In this document: positions 22,879-32,210 of the stretch, one piece after another
Layout: every line of letters begins with the position of its first letter
Numbering within the stretch: the stretch's first letter is position 1
Source of the DNA: Psoroptes ovis
Taxonomy: Eukaryota; Arthropoda; Arachnida; Sarcoptiformes; Psoroptidae
Reading direction: 5' to 3'
Length of the DNA: 64,000 nucleotides
Assembly: GCA_002943765.1 (NCBI GenBank)
Contig: PQWQ01000014.1
Span: 868,001-932,000 of the forward strand
Made by a program: the position numbers and the translations under genes
Notes under the pieces: model-generated
Seen by the model: the letters and a program-made list of their open reading frames with translations, nothing else
Database searches by the model: none
What the model was told of the DNA's origin: nothing

Positions 22879-24732
22879 TATTGTGAATTATGATTGTTTT
22901 CGTTTGTTGCTTGCTTGTTTATATCCATAACTTATTATTCGTTTAAATGAATCGAATAAAATGAAATGATATGCTTTTTTTTTGATGATCACATGTGCCC
23001 ATGATCAAGAGAAAAAAAATTGGAAAAAAATTTGAATTTTCATTTCAAATAACGATAAATGATGATGATGATGATATAACTAATGATGTGTTTAATAAAT
23101 GTATCATTGCAATTGTGTGTGTTTGTGTCTGTGTGTGTTAGCATGTGTTTCACTATTATATTTTTGCTGGTGTTTTCACAATGGTTATAGGCATCTGGGT
23201 ATTTCGAGCAAATGCGCAAAATGTGAAAAGTGAATTTGTATATATTAAATGATCATAAGACAATATTCCGCAATATTTTTTTTTCAATGAAACAAATTCT
23301 TTCGATTATTTCAAATATCATTTTCTTTTTGGCTTTTCATTTGTTCGAAAGAATCTAATCGACAACGTTCATTGAATAAAAAAAAAACGGACAAAATGTG
23401 TGTTTTTCGATGCTCCATATTTCACAATGAAAAACAATACAAATACGAAAAACTAAAAATCAAAAATTGAAATGAATTATTTTCTACATTTCTACAATTA
23501 TTTTCTACAAAAATAACCAACAAACAAACCAAAAACCATCTTTGATCAAAATGAAAAGATTAATCTATTTGAAATAATAGAATAAGATTCAATGAAAAAA
23601 AAAATTACGAAACCAACAATATATACTGATGATGACAATAATAATAATAATAAATGAATTAATGAAATGAAATGAAATTAATGCTTTTTATTGTTGACAA
23701 AAGTAGAATTACTTGTAAGTTCATTTATTATTATCATTATAATTCAATTGTTTAATCGAGTGTGATTGCGTGTGTTCGTTTGTGTCTTCAAATGCAAACA
23801 TAAATTTTATAAAATTTTCTATTTTTGATTTTTGAAACAAATTTTTTTTTCATTGATTTGTGATCTGTTTCCGTGATATTTGAGATAAAAAAATATGTGA
23901 AACAAACCCTGAAAATCAAAAATTGAAAATTCATTCAATGAATCCATTGATTCAATGTTATGGTAAGTCTTTGTTCATTTTTTTTGGTTCTTGTTCCATT
24001 TTTAGATTTATTCAGATCATCAATTATCGAAGTGATTTTGTTTGATTCTTTGTGAAAATGTTCATTTGTTCGATCATCGTGTTTTGCAAAACATCACGTA
24101 ACAAGAATCGGGATTTTTCTTTCGACAGACTAAAGAATTTAAATTCAAAGATTTTTAGTTTAAAGATTTAAATTTAAAATTTTGAATTTCTCAATTCTTT
24201 GCACACGATTTTTTTTTCAAAATCGTTTCAGCTGTGTTCAAAAAAATAAAATTTCTTCCTGAAATAATAATAATAATAATATGAATTCGTTTGCCCGTAA
24301 ATAATACCGATTTCTTAAATGGAATTATGATCATCTTCATCATCATGATCTTCATTTTTTTCTTTGTTTTTATTTTAATATTTTTTTTTCTCAGATTCTT
24401 TCGAAAATATTCATTTATCATCATTGAATAATTATATTAAAATTTTATATGAATGAAATAATGATTGTTGGGAAAATTTCAAAATGGTCAATTTTAACGT
24501 ATAAACCACTTTCAATCAATATTGCCTTTTGATTTCTTCGGTCCAAACAAAACACAAACACATTTCGAAAAAATAGTGAACTTTATTCGTTGACGATCAA
24601 AAAAGCAATGAACAAAAATTGGTAAAAAATAACTAGCAAAAAAGGGAAAAATGATAAGAAAAAAAAAATGCTTTTTTAAAAACACGTTTTGTCAACCCTT
24701 TGTTAAGCAATGTACACAAGGTTGACCTAAAC

Positions 24733-24789
24733 TGGTTTCGAGGACGACGATAAACAAAATTGCAACCTATTTGTTTACCCTCAAAACCA
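24733..24789. repeat. Imperfect inverted repeat, unassigned
   Basis: TGGTTTCGAGG ... TAAACAAA pairs with TTTGTTTA ... CCTCAAAACCA across a short spacer. Flanking GGTTGACC/TTAGGTTACGTCAA may be an outer, decayed pair. Could be an old transposon end or an accident. Confidence 0.35.
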
Positions 24790-25712
24790 CGTGGAATTTT
24801 CCAGTCTTTCTTCTTCTTAGGTTACGTCAAATGATGAAACTTTATGCTCGGTCTCATTACAAATGATGAATAATGATGTTTTGCAGAGAAGAGAACATTG
24901 AGGAATTATGATAATAGTCATAATCATAGGAATATAAAATCAAAAATTCAATCAAATTGCATTTTGTTGATGAATATTTCATTTTCATTTTTTTCTCTCA
25001 AATTCAAGCGATTCACTGAATTCTCTGAATTTTCTGGTGATGAAAGCAAATTTTCGATGAATCAGTGGCAAACATTTTTCATAATTTTATCAAATTTCAA
25101 TTCCGAAAAATTTTGATTGTTTAATGTATGTCGAACCCATTAGGTTATAATTAGGCATTTGCTTGAAGGTACAATCTAAAAAAATAATAGTTTTAAAAAA
25201 AAATCAAATCATAATTTTTGCTTGAAACAATTTGCAAATTTTGGCAAAAACTACATAAAATGTGGCAAAAATTCAATCGAAATTACGTACAAAAAAAAAA
25301 ATTCTTGATTCTTTTGTTTTTTCTTCTAATTTTGATTTTCATGTGATTTTCAATGTAATTTTTCAATTTTTTCTGCTGAAAATCAAACATTAAACTAACA
25401 TTGAATATCAAACATTGAAAGGATTTTTTTTATTTGATGAAATTTTTTTTTTTTTTGCTGAAATTGAAATTTGAAATTTTCAAAATTCTTAATTTTAATT
25501 TTCATTATTTGAAAAATTATTATTATTATTTTATTATTCAATAATCATTGTTTGAAAATTAGTTTTCCAGTTTCGAGAAAATCTTTTTTCAATGATGTTA
25601 ATTTTCATTTATTATTATCATTCACATTTCTGATATTTACCTTCGGTTAAATATGAAAAGTTTTTCATTTTTTCTTTTTCTTACATTAATTTTCATATTA
25701 TCTTCATTCATG

Positions 25713-25751
25713 GTAAAAAGTCCTAAAAAATAATATTTTAGGACTTTTTAC
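25713..25751. repeat. Perfect hairpin, 16-bp arms
   Basis: GTAAAAAGTCCTAAAA and its exact reverse complement are separated by 7 bases. Unrelated to the MITEs. Function unknown. Confidence 0.6.
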
Positions 25752-26353
25752 TTTAAAAATTTTTCCGAATTTCTTAATTTTTTCCATGAATGTATGAAAG
25801 GTCTTTGATGAAATATATGTATTTGTTTGCCTTGATTCGTTTACAATCATTCAAACTATATGATTTTGTGATTTTAAATTCAATTTTTTTTTCCAATTCC
25901 AAAGTTCGATGTCTTTGGCTCCGGATTCCCGAATATTGAAAACTGGTATATCGAATATTTAATTGAATTTTTTTTTTCATTCTTCGGTTTCAATTCTTAT
26001 ATTTGTTGTTGAATAAACATACATTCATGAAATTCACCAAAGAATTGACGATGAAAGCATCAAAGATGCAAAAAAACGAAATATTTCAGACTTGTTTTCG
26101 TTCCATTATTGAATGTTTGAGAAAAAGATTTTCACCTTTTCTTCTTCTTCTTCTCGGGAAAATAGTGTGATTTACCAATATTCTCAGCGGAATCGCTGGA
26201 ATAATACGAAAAAAATGGAAAAAAAAATCATTTTTGCATTATTCTTTTGATTATTATTATTATTATTATGATATAAAGATTTGTATTTTTCCCAAAATAT
26301 TCCCATTTACCCCCGGTTATTCAGTGAATTCAATCAAAGATATTAAATAACTA

Positions 26354-26433
26354 TTAAGTTGTCCGGAAAGTTTTTGTCGATTATATCCAAGGGAATTTCG
26401 AGAAAATCGGCAAGAACTTTTCGGACAACTTAA
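26354..26433. mobile_element. Mariner-type MITE, type B
   Basis: TTAAGTTGTCCGGAAAGTTT to ACTTTTCGGACAACTTAA. The two tips share the same G-to-A change, so the palindrome is preserved. Confidence 0.87.
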
Positions 26434-26838
26434 TGAATTTCATTTGCTTTTGATAAATTATTATTTGTAAACTGACCGATTTGTAATTTATGTGGAGATA
26501 AATGACGATTTTGAGAATTGATAATTCGTATAATAATAATAATCAAAATTTTACATTATCTGTCCATACGAAGAATGAATGAAGAATTTATTCGATTAAA
26601 TTTGGAATAATACATCAATGTTTGTATTATTTGTATAAATGTATTCAACAGACGCAGCAGTATGATTATGTTAATAGTTATCGATTATAATATCCATAAA
26701 TGAAATGAGATTATAACAATGTAAGAGAGAGAGATGTAACCACAATAAGAAAAGAAAAAAAAAGAAATTAAATAAAATAATCTTCATCTTTTACCATCAA
26801 CCAATAACCATCATCATCGTAGTCGTTGTCATTAAATA

Positions 26839-26918
26839 TTGGGCTGTCCGAAAAGTTCTTTCCAATTTTTATGTACAACTCTATTGATTAATCGGAATTG
26901 ACTTTTCGGACAACCTAA
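26839..26918 (-). mobile_element. Mariner-type MITE, type A
   Basis: TTGGGCTGTCCGAAAAGTTC to TTTTCGGACAACCTAA; reversed core is diverged on the left (TTTCCAATTTTTATG). Only 405 bp from the previous copy. Confidence 0.86.
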
Positions 26919-27508
26919 TATTATCAAACCATTTAATTTTTTTTCTGGTCATTACTGCGATGATAATAACTTTGCAAATCATTATTATTATAATTTTCGT
27001 ACAAATATACAATACCATTTTAGTCACAAATGATGATAATCAACATTAAACATTAAATATTGTCAATTATGTCAAATACACATTATTTTTTGATGATAAT
27101 AATATTGAATATAGTTTTGTTTATTTATTTATTTTTTCTTCTATTTTTTTCGATTATTTATTTATTTCTATAGTCTTCAGCAAATTATTATCCACATTAC
27201 ACACAAAATTAACAAAAGTCGATTATTATTATTATTATTATTGTCAAATGTTGTTATATGTAAGTTCTCTTGAACATTTGAAAATGTTTATAATAATAAT
27301 ATTAAAATGAAATAACTCGAAAATAATAATTCGTTCTGTTGAAATTCATGAAATTTTATTTCATCTCATTTTTTTTACATTTGTGAATTAATTTTTTTTT
27401 ACCAGAAAATTTCACTGAAATGAAAATGAAAATTGAAAGAAATCGTAAATTTTCATCTTCTGGTCATTTTATTTATTTTCTTATTTTTTTCTTATTTGAT
27501 TATTATTA

Positions 27509-27588
27509 TTAGGTTGTCCGAAAAGTTTTTGAAGATTTATTAATTGAGAAACATTTAAAAATCGGCAAAAACTTTTCGGTCAGTCTAA
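27509..27588. mobile_element. Mariner-type MITE, type B, diverged
   Basis: TTAGGTTGTCCGAAAAGTTT to ACTTTTCGGTCAGTCTAA with TA on both sides; the left inner arm has lost its match (TGAAGATTTA). Confidence 0.85.
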
Positions 27589-27945
27589 TATTATTATATT
27601 CCATGTGAAAAACATCAATTTTATTCTTCTTACTCTTAAATTCTGTTTTTGTCATTGAATTAATACAATGATAACAATTGATGTAAAATGTCAAATGGTT
27701 GAATGAATGAAAAAACTGAATAAAAACGAATAGTTTTCATTTTAAGAAACAAGAATACTTTGAAATTTTCTAATTTCTTTGTATTTTTTTCATCTCGCAG
27801 TGTCATAGGATTATTTGTCTATTTTTCTTTATAAAATTTTGAAATTTTCTGATTTTATAAATGAAAAAGCAATTTTCTGGTGCCAAATTTTCTTTTCATT
27901 TCTTAGAAATACGATAAGAAAGCAAGATCAAAAACCAGATAAAAA

Positions 27946-28457
27946 ATGATGATGGATATACCGAATAATGATGATGCTATCATTGGTGATTCGAATTTGG
28001 AACAAATGTCATCATCATCGGCCATATTATCAGCAGCACAATCAGCATCAATTATTGATACAATATGGACACCAGGTTTCATACATCAAACAAATGAAAC
28101 AACATTTGTTTACATTAATAATCCTTATGATATGATTGATCCTTTTCATTCGAATCAAAATTTTATGACTATTGTATTGACACATACGATTACATTTATT
28201 ATTGGTGTTATTGGTAATTCGGTTGTTATTGCAACATGGGCACGTGGTGGTAAAATACGATCGCCAACGGCTACATTTTTAGTATCATTAGCATGTGCCG
28301 ATCTGTTATTATTGATAATATTTATGCCATTAGAAACTTTAGAATATTTTGTGATTACATGGGATCGTAATGGTCATATTTGTAAATTAAGTTCCTTTGT
28401 TGAATTATTATCCGGTATGTCTTCGATATTGAATTTAGTTGCTGTTTCAGTTGAAAG
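27946..28457 (+). CDS. GPCR exon 1: extracellular N-terminus to TM3
   Basis: ATG 27946 is the first in a clean frame (MMMDIPNNDDAIIG). No signal peptide is visible, which is usual for class A. The exon covers TM1-TM3 and ends inside the Arg codon of ERF (GAA AG/GTATTC). Confidence 0.88.
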
Positions 28458-30344
28458 GTATTCGTATTATTATTATTGTAATTATTTTTAGTAATTACTT
28501 TTTCAATATTGAAAATAATTGATAATAATTTCAATTTTTTTTTGATTCTAATTCCAAAGATTTCTTGTAATTGTATATCCAATGCATGCAAGACGCTGGT
28601 GTACAGTAACAAAATCTCGTCGTAGTCTTATATTTGTATGGATATTAGCAATTATATTTGCTGCACCACCTGTATTCAACAAGGTAATAAAAAAATTCAA
28701 TAATAATGATAATTATATTTCTATTTTTAATCCCTAATTGTGATTGAATGAAAAAAAATTTCAAATTATTCAATAAATAATTTTTTTTGATAACTCAACA
28801 CTTTTGAACACACCTTTATTTATTCATTTCATTTCATTTCATTTCATTCCATTTTTCCTCCTCACATCTAAATAATTAGAGCACATATTCAATGACATAT
28901 TATAATAATGAAACGGCCATAACAGCATATTATTGTTTTGAAAAAAATGATAATTGGGCAATTTATTTTGCTATTTATGAATTAATGACATTATTCATTA
29001 TACCAGCATTTTTAATGTTATTCTGTTATTCACGTGTGATTAGCGAATTATGGACATCAACACGTGTGATTACAATATTAACAAGTGCAACAAATGGCTT
29101 CAATCATCATCATCGTCATTCAAATCATTTTCAACATCACAATTCGGAAGCAACCATTTCTAATCTGATGATGAAAGATGATAATAATAATATTAATTAT
29201 ACAGCCAGTAGTACTAATATTAATAATCTGACTAGTAATAAAATTGAAACACAATCAATCACTGGAAGTGTAATCGGTTTTAAAAATAATAATAATAGTC
29301 ATAATAAAGAAAATAATAATAACGCAAATACATTCAATCAATTACCTCGTAGTTATTTAGTACGTTGGTCAGATAGGAAAATGATTGAAATATCGATCAA
29401 TTGTGAACAATCATCAATAAATTCATCACAAGGTGTTCAAACTGGACCGATAATTATCGATAAATCATCTACAACAACAGCAAAAAATGATAGTAAACAA
29501 ATAAATAATAATCGTAATTTTTCTTTAATGAGAATTTTTCATCATATGAATTCAATTATACATCGAATGAGCTCATCAAATAAAGCCGATCAACAACAAC
29601 AGCAACAACAACAATTGGAAAATCATTTAAATGATCATGAAAATAATTCATCATTCAAATATTTGAATAGTAATCAAATCGATCAAAAACAACAGCAGCA
29701 GCAGCAACAGCTACAACAACAACAAAATAAGGCATCATCAATGATTAATTTGGCTCCACCATCGCCTTCAACAACATTTACAAATCAATTTGAAAATCAA
29801 AATAATTATAATAATAATAATAATCATAGTACATCAACTGTTACGAATGTTGGTTATGCTAGAAGACAAGTTAGTATCTCGTTGATTTATTGATTATTTT
29901 ACTTTTATATTTTATGTTTTTTAATTGACTGAATGAAAAATTAATGGTTTTTTTTCTTCTTTTGAATAGCTTTATTGTCAAGTGATAAAAATGTTATTAT
30001 TCATTGTGATATTATTTCATGTTTGTTGGGGGCCTCGTCTGATATTTAACGTTATAAAATCATTAGGCATTGAAAGATTTAATAAATTTGCATACAGTGC
30101 ACGTGTATATTTTTATTTATTATCATTTATACATTCAGCATTAAATCCATTCGTTTATGGTTTTATGTCTTCCAATTTTCGGTAAATATTTTCATTTATT
30201 TATTTATTTTGATCAATTTCATTTTTTAGACATAGCAAATTGATGAATTGAAAATAAATTTATTAATAATAATAACAATAATCAAGTTCACGTTTATTAC
30301 GTTCATTTTTTAAAAAAAAGACGCATGATGATGAATTCGTGTAA
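27946..30344 (+). CDS. Rhodopsin-family (class A) peptide-type GPCR, 5 exons
   Basis: Exons 27946-28457, 28560-28683, 28880-29869, 29970-30181 and 30287-30344, all GT-AG and in phase, give 631 residues. N-glycosylation sites NET at 50 and 222 lie outside. TM1 is about 73-98 (GNSVV), TM2 108-130 (LACADLL, Asp 2.50), Cys146 before TM3 pairs with Cys231 in loop 2, the DRY position reads ERF (170-172), TM5 239-262, TM6 has CWGP (561-564), TM7 has NPFVY (601-605). The third intracellular loop is about 280 residues of Asn/Gln/Ser runs. These are class A hallmarks and the ERF/CWGP set fits a neuropeptide receptor, but I do not recognise the ligand. The last exon stops with KKKTHDDEFV unless an A8 run has one base too many (see findings). 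It is a plasma-membrane receptor. Confidence 0.9.
28560..28683 (+). CDS. GPCR exon 2: intracellular loop 2 and TM4
   Basis: It starts after ATTCCAAAG and completes ERF, then FLVIVYPMHARRWCT and TM4 (LIFVWILAIIFAAPPVF). The intron position at the DRY Arg codon is a common one in class A receptors. Donor AAG/GTAATA. Confidence 0.88.
28880..29869 (+). CDS. GPCR exon 3: loop 2, TM5 and giant intracellular loop 3
   Basis: AATAATTAG precedes STYSMTYYNNET; Cys231 and TM5 follow. The rest is intracellular loop 3 with His, Asn and Gln runs (29592-29726 is CAA/CAG-rich) and a few non-repetitive islands such as SYLVRWSDRKMIEISINCEQ. Donor CAA/GTTAGT. Confidence 0.85.
29970..30181 (+). CDS. GPCR exon 4: TM6-TM7
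   Basis: It starts LYCQVIKMLLF after TTTGAATAG, passes through HVCWGPRLIF (TM6) and SALNPFVYGFMSSNF (TM7), and ends within the next Arg codon (CG/GTAAAT). Confidence 0.88.
30287..30344 (+). CDS. GPCR exon 5: helix 8 and tail (end uncertain)
   Basis: CAATAATCAAG precedes T-TCA-CGT, giving R-SRLLRSFF, a normal amphipathic helix 8, then KKKTHDDEFV and TAA (30342-30344). The EFV ending could be a PDZ ligand. The alternative is that the A8 run at 30312-30319 is one base too long, in which case the tail continues into the open frame 30325-31239. Confidence 0.6.
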
Positions 30345-31239
30345 TCAACACCATCATCATCATCATCATCGTCGTCATCGTAAACATAAACATCATCGAC
30401 ATTATCGGCATAAAAATTATCATACAGATGAAAATCATAATTTTGAAGATGATTTTAACCATCGTTCACTTACTAATGATGGAATAATAACTTCGATCAA
30501 TAATTCATGTGTTGATAATGAATTTTGTGAAATTTCTATGCCAATAGCAACAGTCACAGCTACAGTCACATCCTCGTCAACAACTTGCTTACCATTTAGT
30601 ATCCGTAAAACAAAATCTAAAATAACCAAACATCATTCATCAATTTCATCAACCGACAATTCAATCAATCATCATAATAATCATTTAGGCAAAATAAGAA
30701 ATCCTTCAACTTCCGATGGTGGTGGCAGCAGTAGCGGTGGTAATAATGTGATGAACGCTGATCGTTCACATCGTCGAAATCACAATTCTTCATCATCATC
30801 ATCGACAACCAATAGACAAATGTCAAACTGTGGATCAAATGCATCGAATCGTGTTGAAAATTCCAATTATAGTGAAGTTGAAATCGAAATCAATCAAATG
30901 ATCGATTCACGAAAAAGACAACATCAAAATCAATCCAATTCGAATCGATCGAAACGTTGGACATTTCTATTTCCAATTAAAAAAACAAAATCATTATCAT
31001 CATTGTCCTCTTGTCATTCGTCCTATGGATCATCATCATCATTGTTTGCCTCAGGATCTGCGCTACCATCATCATCATCATTATCAAATTGCATGAAAAA
31101 TAATGTCAATGAAATAGATATTCGACGTAAAACTATACAAATATTTGATTCACAATCAAGACAACAGCAGCAGCAATCACAGCAACAAAAAATGACAGGG
31201 ACAAATCAAGACAGGGACAAACAATCGAATAAATTCTAA
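30325..31239 (+). pseudogene. Coding-like open frame downstream of the GPCR, displaced by one base
   Basis: This is a 304-codon frame with His, Ser and Asn runs but also clear coding islands (SEVEIEINQMIDSRKRQ, SKRWTFLFPIKKTKSLSSLS, NEIDIRRKTIQIFDSQ). It overlaps the GPCR tail one base out of frame, starting exactly at an A8 run. The KK-RR basic stretch and helix 8 would join without a break if one A were removed. It is most likely the long cytoplasmic tail of the GPCR separated by a sequencing or assembly indel, less likely an independent ORF. No splice acceptor exists that would join it in phase. Confidence 0.5.
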
Positions 31240-31255
31240 TTTTAGTTCATTACCA

Positions 31256-31567
31256 TTGCTATATTTATTTAAGAAACATGCTACGAACAATAAAAATCAG
31301 CGACAAAAATTGCAAAGAAAAAAAATTATTCGAAAAAAATTGACAGATTATCATCATACGAACAATCAAAATAATCAAAATAATTCATCATTTCATTCGC
31401 TATCAACAATGGTAGCAGCAACAACAACAAAATATGATCATCATCATCATCATCATCGACGACAATTACAGCAGCAATCATATGAACAAAAACAACAGCA
31501 ACAACAGCGATTGCGACAAGGTCAAAGGATAAAGAAAAATATCCATTATTATGAACATTCATTTTGA
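31256..31567 (+). other. Further coding-like frame after 31239, again shifted by one base
   Basis: The frame is open without a stop from before 31223 to 31567, with KK, HHHHHH and Gln runs (LFKKHATNNKNQRQKLQRKK at its start). It could be the true end of the receptor tail after a second +1 displacement, or 3' UTR made of simple repeats that stay open by chance. An AATAAA lies 45 bp after its stop. Confidence 0.3.
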
Positions 31568-31611
31568 TTTTTTTTAAGTTTTTTCAATTTTCCAAAAAAA
31601 AAGAAGAAAAG

Positions 31612-31617
31612 AATAAA
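31612..31617 (+). promoter_or_regulatory. Candidate poly(A) signal AATAAA for the GPCR gene
   Basis: AATAAA sits 45 bp after the stop at 31567. In sequence this AT-rich the hexamer is common, so only its position is suggestive. Confidence 0.3.
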
Positions 31618-31800
31618 TCTAAGATTTTTTTTTACGAAATTTTTAAGAAATTTCCATTGAATAACATAACAAATTTCATCGAATGGATTATACATTAAAA
31701 ATTTATATCAATGATTTTCTTAAAAAAAAAATGATTTGAAATTTTGATAGAAATAATAAAAATTTGTATTATTTACTTTGGATAATAATTGATGATAATA

Positions 31801-31881
31801 ATAGGCTGTCCTAAAAGTTTATTCCGCTTAATCGGATAGAGTTGCTGATGAAAATCGGCCAGAACTTTTCGGACAACCTAA
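31801..31881 (+). mobile_element. Mariner-type MITE, type A
   Basis: ATAGGCTGTCCTAAAAGTTT to CTTTTCGGACAACCTAA. Lies 70 bp upstream of the retrotransposon's 5' LTR. Confidence 0.88.
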
Positions 31882-31951
31882 TAATAATGTGTTTGTTTTT
31901 TTTCGCATTTCATTTCATTTCAATCCAATTTGATTCGCATTTATATAATAT

Positions 31952-32181
31952 TGCAGCGCCCTCAGGTCAGCCGCGCAAGTTGACATAGAAAGAAGCTCAT
32001 TGGTTGAGCGCGTTTGGCAGATGAGTTGTCATCCTCATTTTGGTTGGAAAGCAACCATATATAAATCGGTTTTCAGTTTTGCTCAAAAAAAAGCAAAAAA
32101 ACATTATTTTGTACAATAATTGTTTTAAAAATTTGTGTAAATTAAACCAAAATTTTATGAAAAATCTGCCCTGTCGTTACT
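31952..32181 (+). repeat. 5' LTR (230 bp)
   Basis: It starts TGCAGCGCCC and ends GTCGTTACT, so the termini are TG...CT rather than TG...CA. It contains TATATAAA at 32058 and ATTAAA at 32141, suitable for promoter and poly(A) signal. Base-by-base comparison with the 3' copy shows no difference. Confidence 0.95.
32058..32065 (+). promoter_or_regulatory. TATA box of the LTR promoter
   Basis: TATATAAA lies in the middle of the LTR, followed about 80 bp later by ATTAAA. This is the expected U3-R layout. The same sequence recurs in the 3' LTR. Confidence 0.6.
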
Positions 32182-32192
32182 GGTGTCAGGAG
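32181..32192 (+). other. Primer binding site, tRNA-Leu
   Basis: TGGTGTCAGGAG directly at the LTR edge is complementary to the 3' end of eukaryotic tRNA-Leu (...CTCCTGACACCA). The match stops after 12 bases. Its first T is shared with the LTR end. Confidence 0.75.
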
Positions 32193-32210
32193 AAAAAAAA
32201 AGAAGAAAAT

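Larger units (their letters stand above)
18821..27945. other. Intergenic, taperin-like gene to GPCR gene
   Basis: Holds one piggyBac-type MITE, four mariner-type MITEs, a perfect 16-bp-arm hairpin at 25713 and an imperfect inverted repeat near 24733. No coding sequence that I can support. Confidence 0.6.
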
